This document shows positions 1 through 7,267 of a stretch of DNA of 16,426 bases, one piece after another. Positions within the stretch are counted from its first letter, which is position 1. Each line of letters opens with the position of its first letter. Source of the stretch: Site-B1 sp963722665 (lineage in GTDB: Bacteria; Bacteroidota; Bacteroidia; Flavobacteriales; Flavobacteriaceae); assembly GCA_963722665.1 (NCBI GenBank), contig CAVRNW010000029.1:1-16426 (forward strand), in the 5' to 3' direction. Below the pieces are notes generated by a model, which was given only the letters and a program-made list of their open reading frames with translations, ran no database searches and had not been told where the DNA came from. Position numbers and translations under genes: made by a program.

Positions 1-3
1 CTA

Positions 4-1312
4 ATGAAAAAGAATATATACATTTTAGCCTTTGGTTTTTCACTGGTGACATCAGTTATAAATGCACAGCAAGTGATTCCAATTTCGAAGCAGGAAGTTT
101 TAGACAATGTATCTCAAAGCAATACATCTTTAAAATTTCTGAAGAAGAATTTAATGCTGCAAGAGCAGATTACAGACAAACTAATGCTGTTTTGTTCCTA
201 ATATTTCAGCAAGTCATACTGGAATTGCAACTACTAATCCTTTAATGGCTTTTGGTTCTAAATTAAATCAGGAGATCTTGACTCAAAATGATTTTAATCC
301 GGCTTTGTTGAATGATCCTTCACAGATAGAAAACTACGCAACAAAATTTGAGATACAGCAACCATTGATCAATGTTGATGGTATATACCAACGTAAAGCA
401 GCTAAAACCAAAATGCAGGCAATGCATTACAGACTGTAAGGACATCAGATTATTTGGAATTCGAAGTCGATAAGGCCTATATGCAATTGCAACTGGCTTA
501 TAAAGCTGTTGATGTGCTGGAAAAAGCGTTGTTAGCATCAAATGCAAATAAGAAATTAGCTGATGATAGTTTTCTCCAAGGGGTATTTGCAACGTGCTGA
601 TGTGTTGGCTGTTGAAGTTAGAGTTACTGAAGTTCAAAACCAATTGCAATCAGCCAGGAGCAATGTGAAATAATGCATCTAATTATCTGTCATTTTTGAT
701 GAATGAAAATCAAGATGTGGTTTATCAACCTTCTGATGAATTTGTCTGTTTCTAATTTTAATATTGAAAACAAAGTAGTTTCAGAAGAATCGATCAGATA
801 TTAAAGCGATGCAATTAGCTTCAGATGCTTATAATAATATGTATAAAGCCGATAAAATGGCCTTTTTACCACGATTGAATGCTTTTGGCAGCTACGAGTT
901 GTATGACGATCAGGTTTTTCAAGGTGATGCCAACGGTTACTTATTTGGTGCACAATTGAGCTGGGATATATTAGAAGGGACAAAACGTTTCGGAAAAGCT
1001 CAGAAAAGTAAAGCAGAATTTGAAAAATCTAAATTAGAATTAGATCAATATGTTTCAAAAAGCAATTTGGAATTCAACAAGGCCAAGCGAATGTTAATAG
1101 ATGCAGAAAACAAGCTAAAACTAACAGAATTAGCTTTAAAACAATCCGAAGAATCCTTAAGAATTAGAACAAATCGATTTAAAGAAGGATTGGAAAAAAC
1201 ATCAGATTTATTAATTACTGAAACACAATACGCTCAAAAGCAATTAGAATATTATCAAACCATTTTTGAATACAATTATGCGCAAGCATACTTAAACTTT
1301 TTAACTAAATAA
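4..1312 (+). pseudogene. TolC-family outer membrane efflux factor, broken by about seven indels
   Basis: This would encode the outer membrane channel of the tripartite pump whose adaptor and permease follow. The start shows a signal peptide (MKKNIYILAFGFSLVTSVINA, cut before QQ). The C-terminal third, from 809, is one clean frame of long amphipathic helices rich in Lys, Glu, Leu and Ala, ending in a TolC-like helix (TSDLLITETQYAQKQLEYYQ). Between about 130 and 800 the frame breaks repeatedly. I can restore a continuous TolC-like protein of roughly 435 aa with deletions near 135, 198 and 426 and insertions near 580-583, 668-672, 741-743 and 790. Several breaks lie in homopolymer runs (aaaa, gggg, ttt). 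The restored text has no other damage, so this is either local sequence error or a very recent pseudogene. Family assignment is firm; functional state is unknown. Confidence 0.8.
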
Positions 1313-1313
1313 T

Positions 1314-1389
1314 CCCGTCCTCAATCCTTCTCGAAGGGAAGGAAGTTAGGATGGGTAAACAAAACAAATTCCCTTTCCTTTGGAAAGGG
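1314..1389. repeat. Intergenic palindromic element between the outer membrane factor and adaptor genes
   Basis: Two neighbouring inverted repeats start two bases after the TolC stop codon. The first pairs CCCGTCCT (1314-1321) with AGGATGGG (1348-1355), allowing one G:T pair, and encloses a smaller CCTTC/GAAGG hairpin. The second is a perfect 8-bp stem, CCCTTTCC (1371-1378) with GGAAAGGG (1382-1389), around a TTT loop. No T-tract follows directly, so it is not a textbook terminator. The second hairpin has the same architecture as one at 2505-2523, which points to a dispersed repeat family. Confidence 0.7.
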
Positions 1390-1420
1390 TTAGGGATAGG
1401 AAAAAATAAATAAATTTAAA

Positions 1421-2533
1421 ATGAAAAAATACATATACACATTAGGTATCATCACACTATCATTATTTATGATGAGTTGTGGTAGTGAAGACAGAAAAGC
1501 AGTTGCAGATAATTCAATTCCGGTATCTGTAAAAATAAGTTCAGTTTCATCAAATGGGAACAATCCGTTTATAACTGCAAGTGGTAAGATTGAAGCAATC
1601 AATAGTGCTAATTTGAGTACCAGGATGATGGGTTTTGTAAATAAAGTTCATGTTAATGTAGGGGATAAGGTTCGCAAAGGTCAGCTGTTGTTGTCAATTA
1701 ATAATACCGAGTTACAAGCCAAACGAGCTCAGGTAAATGCAGGTATTACTGAAGCCACAGCAGCTTTTAACAATGCACAAAAAGATTACAATCGTTTTAA
1801 AAGTTTATTTAATGATAATAGTGCATCGCAAAAGGAATTGGATGATATGACAGCTCATTATGAAATGGCCAAGGCACGATTAGAAAGTGCAAACCAAATG
1901 AAGAATGAAGTGAATGCTCAATTTTCTTATGCAAATATCACGGCTCCATTTAGTGGAGTGATAACTAACAAGTTTATTGAGGCTGGTGATATGGCAAATC
2001 CGGGAATGCCTTTAATTGCTTTAGAAGCTCCCGGTAATTTTGAAGTAACTGCCATGGTACCCGAAACTGAGATCTCTCAAATTAAATCAGGAACTATGGT
2101 TGACGTTTTAGTTAAGTCATTAGATAGATCTATAAAAGGAAAAGTTACCGAAATTAGTTCATCATCCAAAAATACTGGAGGACAGTTTTTAGTTAAAGTA
2201 GAACTTGAAAGAACGGATGCTAATATACTATCGGGAATGTTTACTTCCATTCAATTTCCTGTTGAGAGGAAACAAGATTCGACTTTAATGGTTTTAATTC
2301 CACAATCTGCGATCGTAAAGAATGGCGGATTAAAAGGGGTATATACTGTAAGCGGTCAAAACAGAGCTCTATTAAGATGGCTGCGGTTAGGTAAAACATA
2401 TGGAGATAAAGTAGAAGTGCTTTCAGGATTAAATGCGGATGAGCAATATATAGTATCTGCAGATAGTAAGTTAATTAACGGAACCAAGGTTAGTCCATCC
2501 CAAGCCCTTCCCAAAGGGAAGGGAGTTGAGTAA
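1421..2533 (+). CDS. RND efflux periplasmic adaptor subunit (HlyD/AcrA type), lipoprotein
   Basis: This is the membrane fusion protein that would link the RND permease at 2750 to the TolC-like channel upstream. The 370-aa product begins with a type II signal peptide ending at lipobox Cys20 (FMMSC), so it should be anchored by lipid on the periplasmic side of the inner membrane, as AcrA is. Residues about 65-100 and 165-205 form the two halves of the lipoyl (biotinyl-like) domain (VGDKVRKGQLL; ITAPFSGVITN). They are separated by a coiled-coil hairpin at about 100-165. The beta-barrel and membrane-proximal domains follow. Length is normal for the family. The last residues, about SQALPKGKGVE, are encoded by a palindromic repeat (2505-2523) and may be a repeat-derived tail. 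The substrate cannot be read from the sequence. Confidence 0.92.
   Translation: MKKYIYTLGIITLSLFMMSCGSEDRKAVADNSIPVSVKISSVSSNGNNPFITASGKIEAINSANLSTRMMGFVNKVHVNVGDKVRKGQLLLSINNTELQAKRAQVNAGITEATAAFNNAQKDYNRFKSLFNDNSASQKELDDMTAHYEMAKARLESANQMKNEVNAQFSYANITAPFSGVITNKFIEAGDMANPGMPLIALEAPGNFEVTAMVPETEISQIKSGTMVDVLVKSLDRSIKGKVTEISSSSKNTGGQFLVKVELERTDANILSGMFTSIQFPVERKQDSTLMVLIPQSAIVKNGGLKGVYTVSGQNRALLRWLRLGKTYGDKVEVLSGLNADEQYIVSADSKLINGTKVSPSQALPKGKGVE
2505..2523. repeat. Palindromic repeat inside the 3' end of the adaptor gene
   Basis: A perfect hairpin, CCCTTCCC (2505-2512), loop AAA, GGGAAGGG (2516-2523), lies in the final codons of the adaptor gene, just before its stop. It closely resembles the hairpin at 1371-1389 (8-bp purine/pyrimidine stem, 3-nt loop). 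It encodes part of the unusual Lys/Gly-rich C-terminus. It may also slow or attenuate transcription between adaptor and permease, but no T-tract follows. Confidence 0.7.
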
Positions 2534-2610
2534 TTGATTTAATACAATAGAATAAAAATAATTTAAAAACCCAATATCAAAAAGCCTCTTTTGGGGTATG
2601 GGGATAACAA

Positions 2611-2735
2611 AAAAGTTGCGTTAAGGATAGCAGTGATATCCTTTTCTTTTTGTCAGCTCGAGTGGATTTGTCGAAGCAAATTTCTATCAAGAACAAGTAA
2701 AAAGATATAGCGAATAGCCTGTTTAAACGCCCAAA
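2611..2735 (+). repeat. Structured intergenic element upstream of the RND permease
   Basis: This occupies most of the 216-base gap between adaptor and permease. It begins with a GTTGCGTTAAGGATAGCAG-type sequence and ends with AAAGATATAGCGAATAGCC and AAACGCCC. Seen pairings are GGATA (2625-2629) with TATCC (2637-2641), a long-range GCGTT (2618-2622) with AACGC (2726-2730), and an internal ATTTG/CAAAT hairpin (2666-2681). From general memory, similar strings recur between flavobacterial genes, but I could not check copy number. It could be a dispersed repeat or a structured RNA in the leader of the permease gene. Confidence 0.5.
2653..2694 (+). repeat. Probable half copy of the cloverleaf repeat found at 6541-6632
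   Basis: The order of blocks here is TCAGCTCGAGTG, then a small hairpin (ATTTG/CAAAT around TCGAAG), then TATCAAGAAC. This parallels the left half of the element at 6541: TCATTTCGAGTG, hairpin, GTATCGAGAAG. The first block matches at 10 of 12 positions. The right half (the CACTCGAA block) is missing here. It is most simply a decayed or truncated copy nested in the larger element around it. Confidence 0.5.
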
Positions 2736-2749
2736 AGAAATATAATATT

Positions 2750-5700
2750 ATGAATGACGGACTATCAGGAAAAATAGCGAATGCTTTTATCAACTCCAAG
2801 TTGACCATATTGCTAATGATCGCCTTAATGATTATTGGTGTTTACAGTTCTTTTTTAATTCCCAGAGAAGAAGAACCACAGATAATCGTTCCAATGGCAG
2901 ATGTAATGGTTGGATATCCGGGTGCGAGCCCAAAAGAGGTTGAGAATCGTGTGGTAAAACCATTGGAAAAAATAATTTCTGACATAAAGGGAGTAGAACA
3001 TATTCACACCATGTCGATGAATGGTCAGGCCATGATCATTGTTCAGTTTTATGTGGGAGAGGACACAGAACGCTCCTATGTGAATTTATATAATGAACTG
3101 ATGAAGCATAGAGATATGTTTGTCGATGGCATATTTGAACCAATGGTTAAAACACGTGCGATTGATGATGTGCCTATGCTGGGAATTACATTATGGAGTG
3201 ATACGTATGATGACTATCAACTAAAACAAATTGCAGGTGAGGTTAAGAATGAAGTAGAAAAGATAAAGGACGTTTCCATTACTAAAACTATTGGAGGTAG
3301 AAACCGTGAATTAAAAGTAATTCTTGATAAAGATAAAATGGCTGAAAATGGTGTGGACGCCATAGGAATAATGCAAATGATCCAAGCCAATAATCAGCAA
3401 GCACAATCTGGCAGTTTTGTCAAAAATGATACGGAATATCTTATCACAACGGGCAAGTTTTTAACCAATGCCGAAGATGTTGAAAATTTAGTAGTTGGTG
3501 TCAACAAGAATCTACCTGTTTATTTAAAACAAATTGCAAGAATCCAGGATGGACCTTCAACTCCTAAAAGTTATGTGTCTTTCGGGTATGGACAATCTAA
3601 TGAAAGTTTTACCGATCATGGGTCAGAATATGATGCAGTTACCATTTCTGTTGCAAAAGTAAAAGGTGCCGATGCTATGAAAATATCAGAAAAGATATTG
3701 GATAGGGTAGAAGTCTTGAAACAAAATCTAATTCCTGACGATGTGCATGTTGAAGTCTCAAGAAATTATGGAGAAACTGCTTCACATAAAGTAGGTGAGT
3801 TGTTATTGCATTTAGGCGTGGCTATTTTGGCCGTAACTATTTTAGTAATGCTTGCCATGGGCTGGAGAGGCGGATTAGTAGTTTTCTTCTCAGTGCCACT
3901 GACCTTTGCATTAACCTTATTCAGCTACTATATGTTGGATTACACCCTAAACAGAATTACGCTTTTTGCTTTGGTTTTTGTTGTTGGGATCGTAGTAGAT
4001 GATAGTATCATTATTGCCGAAAATATGCATCGGCATTTTAAGATGAAACGATTACCTTTCAAGCAGGCAGCCATATTTGCCATTAATGAAGTGGGGAATC
4101 CAACGATATTAGCAACTTTTACTGTAATTGCTGCTATTTTACCTATGGCCTTCGTGTCTGGGATGATGGGGCCTTATATGAGTCCGATGCCTATTGGTGC
4201 ATCCATAGCAATGATGCTGTCATTATTTGTAGCACTGACTGTTACCCCTTACTTAGGATATCATTTATTACAGGAAAAGGATAAGCGAAAACATAAGGAA
4301 GAAGAAGGATTTGAAACCGGTTTTATTTATAAGTTCTATAAAAAAATTGAACAACCTTTATTGGATAGTTCAGGAAAGCGATGGGTGTTTTTAGGCATTA
4401 CAGTCATTCTTCTATTGGGTTCTATGCTTATGTTCTTTACCAAAACAGTAGCTGTAAAGATGTTACCTTTTGACAACAAGAACGAATTTCAAATAGTGAT
4501 TGATATGCCCGAAGGAACCACGCTTGAAAGAACGGCTTTAGTCACAAAAGAAATTTCTCAATACCTATCTACTAAACCAGAGGTTGTCAATTATCAGAAT
4601 TATGTAGGTACATCGGCACCAATTACATTTAATGGATTGGTTAGACATTACGATCTGCGAGGTGGCAGTAATATGGCAGATATTCAGGTAAATTTATTGC
4701 ATAAGGAAGACCGATCTGCACAAAGTCATGATATAGCGAAAGAAGTTCGTCCGGAAATTCAAAAGATCGCCAAAATATATGGAGCCAATGTAAAAGTCGT
4801 TGAAGTTCCGCCAGGACCTCCTGTATTGTCTACCATTGTAGCCGAAATATATGGACCGGATTATGATCAGCAAATAGAAATAGCTCATCAGGTAAAAGAT
4901 ATTCTGGAAAACACAGCTGATATTGTCGATATCGACTGGATGGTTGAAGCAGACCAAACAGAATTTAAGCTGGAAGTTGATAAAGAAAAAGCCATGCTAA
5001 ACGGAGTGGCTCCTCAACAAATTGTAGCGGCATTAACTACCATTTTGAGGGAGTATCCTGTGTCATATTTATATGATGAATCAGATAATAATCGAATAGG
5101 AGTGGTCTTGTCTTTGGATGATTCTGAAAAAAGCTCATTGAGAGATATTCAAAATATCAAGATTAGATCAAGTCAGGGAATAATGATCCCGGTCAGTGAT
5201 TTGGTTATAGTAAAAACCGAGACTTTGCAAAAAACGATTTACAGAAAAGACCAAAAAAGATTAGTTTATATAACTGCTGATATGGCTGGAGAACTGGAAA
5301 GTCCTGTCTATGCTATTTTAGGAATGGAAGAGAAACTTCAAAAAATGGATGTTCCAAGCGGATATAAAGTCAATGAATTGTATATGGAACAACCATCAGA
5401 TGAAAGTGATTTTACGGTAAAATGGGATGGTGAATGGCAAATTACATTGGAGGTGTTTAGAGATCTTGGAGTTGCATTCATTATAGTAATAGTCATTATT
5501 TATATGCTTATCGTAGGTTGGTTTCAAAACTTTAAAACACCTATTGTTATGATGGCAGCCATTCCACTTTCTTTAATAGGAATTGTTCTAGGGCACTGGT
5601 TATTTGGCGCCTTCTTTACGGCTACGTCATTTATCGGAATGATCGCATTGGCCGGTGTGATGGTAAGAAACTCGGTGTTGATAATTGATTTTATTGAGAT

Positions 5701-5974
5701 CAGATTAAATGACGGAATTCCTTTAAAACAGGCAATAATTGATGCTGGTGCGGTTAGGACAACACCAATTTTATTAACGACAGGAGCTGTGGTAATTGGA
5801 GCCTCAATTATTTTATTTGACCCAATTTTCCAAGGTTTGGCCATTTCGCTGGTGGCAGGAGCCATTGTTTCAACTATGTTAACTTTAATTGTAGTGCCAT
5901 TACTATATTACATGATTGAAAAAAACAAACATGTTAATAATGAAGATATCTCTCAGGAAGAGACTAAATCCTAA
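2750..5974 (+). CDS. Efflux RND transporter permease (AcrB-like)
   Basis: This is the inner membrane proton-driven pump of the tripartite system. The 1074-aa length is typical of the AcrB/MexB (HAE) and related RND families. The product has a first membrane helix at about residues 16-36, a large periplasmic loop, a membrane block from about 350, a second periplasmic loop from about 590 and a second membrane block from about 905. The proton-relay pair in TM4 is present as Asp417-Asp418 (VVDDSIIIAEN). The position usually held by the TM10 Lys of AcrB appears as Arg973 (MVRNSVLIIDF). The frame is intact, unlike the outer membrane factor upstream. The closest families carry out drug, dye, detergent or metal export, but the substrate cannot be inferred here. 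Genes at 5998 and 6321 follow closely and are probably co-transcribed. Confidence 0.94.
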   Translation: MNDGLSGKIANAFINSKLTILLMIALMIIGVYSSFLIPREEEPQIIVPMADVMVGYPGASPKEVENRVVKPLEKIISDIKGVEHIHTMSMNGQAMIIVQFYVGEDTERSYVNLYNELMKHRDMFVDGIFEPMVKTRAIDDVPMLGITLWSDTYDDYQLKQIAGEVKNEVEKIKDVSITKTIGGRNRELKVILDKDKMAENGVDAIGIMQMIQANNQQAQSGSFVKNDTEYLITTGKFLTNAEDVENLVVGVNKNLPVYLKQIARIQDGPSTPKSYVSFGYGQSNESFTDHGSEYDAVTISVAKVKGADAMKISEKILDRVEVLKQNLIPDDVHVEVSRNYGETASHKVGELLLHLGVAILAVTILVMLAMGWRGGLVVFFSVPLTFALTLFSYYMLDYTLNRITLFALVFVVGIVVDDSIIIAENMHRHFKMKRLPFKQAAIFAINEVGNPTILATFTVIAAILPMAFVSGMMGPYMSPMPIGASIAMMLSLFVALTVTPYLGYHLLQEKDKRKHKEEEGFETGFIYKFYKKIEQPLLDSSGKRWVFLGITVILLLGSMLMFFTKTVAVKMLPFDNKNEFQIVIDMPEGTTLERTALVTKEISQYLSTKPEVVNYQNYVGTSAPITFNGLVRHYDLRGGSNMADIQVNLLHKEDRSAQSHDIAKEVRPEIQKIAKIYGANVKVVEVPPGPPVLSTIVAEIYGPDYDQQIEIAHQVKDILENTADIVDIDWMVEADQTEFKLEVDKEKAMLNGVAPQQIVAALTTILREYPVSYLYDESDNNRIGVVLSLDDSEKSSLRDIQNIKIRSSQGIMIPVSDLVIVKTETLQKTIYRKDQKRLVYITADMAGELESPVYAILGMEEKLQKMDVPSGYKVNELYMEQPSDESDFTVKWDGEWQITLEVFRDLGVAFIIVIVIIYMLIVGWFQNFKTPIVMMAAIPLSLIGIVLGHWLFGAFFTATSFIGMIALAGVMVRNSVLIIDFIEIRLNDGIPLKQAIIDAGAVRTTPILLTTGAVVIGASIILFDPIFQGLAISLVAGAIVSTMLTLIVVPLLYYMIEKNKHVNNEDISQEETKS

Positions 5975-5997
5975 TAAAATAATTAAATACTTTATAC

Positions 5998-6303
5998 ATG
6001 AAATTATTAGTTATAACATCTATAAAAGGCTTTAAAAAAGAAATAAAATTAATTCTTAAAAAAGCCGACGTCAAAACATATAGTTATAAAGATGTGACCG
6101 GTTACAGAGATGCATCAGAACTATCAATAAAAGACAATTGGTTTTCAAATGACATGAATGAAGGTGAAGCCGTATTTTTCTATGCATTTGTAAAAAGTGA
6201 AAATGTAGACTTGGTTTTCGATATGGTTAAGGAGTTCAACCAAAAACAGGAAACCTTATCTACCCTGCATGTCGCAGTTTTAAACATAGAAAAACATATT
6301 TAA
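5998..6303 (+). CDS. Small PII-like protein of the RND operon
   Basis: The 101-aa soluble protein starts 23 bases after the permease stop codon. It has no signal peptide or membrane segment. The pattern is that of a ferredoxin-like, PII-type fold: a first strand (KLLVITSIKGF), a helix (KKEIKLILKKADV), a long loop, a second strand (EAVFFYAFVKS), a helix (NVDLVFDMVKEFN) and a final strand (LHVAVLNIEK). PII-like genes linked to RND and cation efflux operons are known in several bacterial groups, where they are thought to sense a ligand or nucleotide. I do not see the T-loop or nucleotide residues of true GlnB/GlnK. Placement in the operon suggests a modulator or sensor for the pump; this is inference. 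Confidence 0.6.
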   Translation: MKLLVITSIKGFKKEIKLILKKADVKTYSYKDVTGYRDASELSIKDNWFSNDMNEGEAVFFYAFVKSENVDLVFDMVKEFNQKQETLSTLHVAVLNIEKHI

Positions 6304-6320
6304 CTAAAAAAAATAGAATT

Positions 6321-6530
6321 ATGCGTAATAGATATATGAAAATTATCCCGGGATTATTTGTAGTAATTAGCGTGCTTTTGGGAATATACGTGAATCAAAA
6401 CTGGTTATGGTTCACGGTTTTTGTAGGAGCTAATTTATTTCAATCTGGAATTACGAATTGGTGTTTATTAGATAAAATATTATATAAAGCCGGATTAAGA
6501 AATGAAGGTGAAAGTTGCAGCACCAACTAA
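6321..6530 (+). CDS. DUF2892-like small inner membrane protein
   Basis: This 69-aa protein has two hydrophobic segments (about residues 8-24 and 28-45) joined by a short turn (NQNW), followed by a basic stretch and a cysteine-containing tail (GESC). The pattern 'GLFVVISVLLGIYVNQNW, then GANLFQSGITNWCLLDKIL' fits DUF2892 (YgaP C-terminal-like) proteins, which have a double transmembrane hairpin and often a Cys near the second helix. In other bacteria this domain is often fused or linked to rhodanese or sulfur and metal genes. It lies 17 bases after the PII-like gene and ends the probable operon. Role in efflux is not known. Confidence 0.7.
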   Translation: MRNRYMKIIPGLFVVISVLLGIYVNQNWLWFTVFVGANLFQSGITNWCLLDKILYKAGLRNEGESCSTN

Positions 6531-6540
6531 TTGGTTTAAG

Positions 6541-6632
6541 TCATTTCGAGTGTTTCGATGCAATCGAAACGTATCGAGAAGTCACAATTAGTTCTCGATA
6601 CAATTTCAACAAGTTGAAATCACTCGAACTGA
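6541..6632. repeat. 92-nt cloverleaf-shaped palindromic element
   Basis: The element folds on paper into an outer stem and three arms. The outer stem pairs TCATTTCGAGTG (6541-6552) with CACTCGAACTGA (6621-6632), 11 of 12 positions. Arm 1 pairs GTTTCGAT (6552-6559) with ATCGAAAC (6563-6570) around GCA; its first base, G6552, is also the last base of the outer stem, so only one of the two pairs can form. Arm 2 pairs GTATCGAGAA (6571-6580) with TTCTCGATAC (6592-6601) around 11 nt. Arm 3 pairs ATTTCAAC (6603-6610) with GTTGAAAT (6613-6620) around AA. Almost every base outside the loops is paired. It is not a tRNA: there is no CCA-proximal acceptor, T-loop GTTCRA or usable anticodon geometry. It lies just 3' of the DUF2892 gene. 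REP-like or non-autonomous mobile repeats are the nearest known class. Confidence 0.8.
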
Positions 6633-6648
6633 CCAAATAGCATTAATT

Positions 6649-6700
6649 CTCCTCCTTTTAAAGGAGGAGTGTCTTCAGATTTATTAAAAAATCTGAAGAC
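6649..6700. repeat. Two adjacent perfect hairpins (intergenic palindrome pair)
   Basis: The first has a 10-bp perfect stem, CTCCTCCTTT (6649-6658) and AAAGGAGGAG (6660-6669), around one T. The second begins one base later: GTCTTCAGATTT (6671-6682) and AAATCTGAAGAC (6689-6700), a 12-bp perfect stem around ATTAAA. With the cloverleaf at 6541 they fill most of the 321-base gap between the DUF2892 and DUF4870 genes. The remaining 6701-6851 is AT-rich and shows nothing clear apart from presumably holding the downstream promoter. The first hairpin could terminate the efflux operon, but lacks a T-tract. Confidence 0.75.
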
Positions 6701-6851
6701 GAGTGGTATAAACCCTTCAGTCTTTAATTTCATAGTATTGAGATTATATCCACCTTCCTTTATCAAGGGTAGGAATCGCTATATTTTTAAATTTCTTGTA
6801 ACAATTATTTGTTTTTTTCGTCTTATTAGTATCAATCAATACACAATCATC

Positions 6852-7190
6852 ATGAGACAAGACAGACAATTATTAGTTATTACTCACTTGAGTCAGTTGC
6901 TTTCCTTTGTTACCGGCTTCGGAAGTTTAATAGTACCTTTGATTCTTTGGGCTACTCAAAAGGAAAAAGTGTACCAAATGGATGAACAAGGCAAGGAAAT
7001 AGTAAATTTCCAATTGAGTTTAATCGTATATATCATTATTTGTATACCATTAATCCTGCTACTTGGACTTGGCATTTTAGGCCTAATAGCATTAGGAATT
7101 ATCGCCTTAGTTTTTCCAATTATCAATGCAATAAAAGCAAGTAATGGTGAGTCACCAAAATATCCATTATCTCTTAATTTTATAAGTTAG
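6852..7190 (+). CDS. DUF4870-type membrane protein
   Basis: I choose the ATG that begins MRQDRQLLVITHLSQ because the family signature starts there: an N-terminal HLSQLL helix, a hydrophobic segment (about 17-35), the hallmark DEQGKEIVNFQLS motif (about 45-57), then two closely spaced membrane segments (about 57-95) and a short polar tail. The product is 112 aa, normal for DUF4870 (Tic20-like fold). The frame is open for a further 61 codons upstream, but that stretch lies in palindromic repeat sequence and has no family similarity. The function of DUF4870 proteins is not established. It is followed by a strong terminator at 7211. Confidence 0.85.
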   Translation: MRQDRQLLVITHLSQLLSFVTGFGSLIVPLILWATQKEKVYQMDEQGKEIVNFQLSLIVYIIICIPLILLLGLGILGLIALGIIALVFPIINAIKASNGESPKYPLSLNFIS

Positions 7191-7210
7191 TTAGTTAATT
7201 TAGTGGAAAC

Positions 7211-7240
7211 AAAAACGCAACTCAATTGAGTTGCGTTTTT
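7211..7240. terminator. Bidirectional terminator palindrome, copy 1
   Basis: A 30-bp perfect palindrome lies between the convergent DUF4870 and sugar isomerase genes. The arms read AAAAACGCAACTC and GAGTTGCGTTTTT around AATT. The A and T tracts at the two ends give a U-tract after the stem in both directions, as expected for a bidirectional intrinsic terminator. The same 30 bases occur at 10938-10967. Confidence 0.88.
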
Positions 7241-7267
7241 TATTTGTTCAAGAATAGACCAATAAAC

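Noticed and set aside
5524..5865. Open frame antisense to the end of the RND permease
   Set aside because: It is a shadow of a well-supported membrane-segment coding region and has no domain features.
6541..6632. tRNA gene, because of the cloverleaf shape
   Set aside because: Arm lengths, the 11-nt middle loop and absence of T-loop and D-loop consensus bases do not fit any tRNA.
6649..6669. Classical intrinsic terminator of the efflux operon
   Set aside because: The stem is perfect, but no T-tract follows and it sits in a chain of repeat-type palindromes; function as terminator is only possible.
6669..6851. Upstream extension of the DUF4870 gene by 61 codons
   Set aside because: The stretch lies in palindromic repeat DNA and has no family similarity; the family's N-terminal motif begins right after the ATG at 6852.
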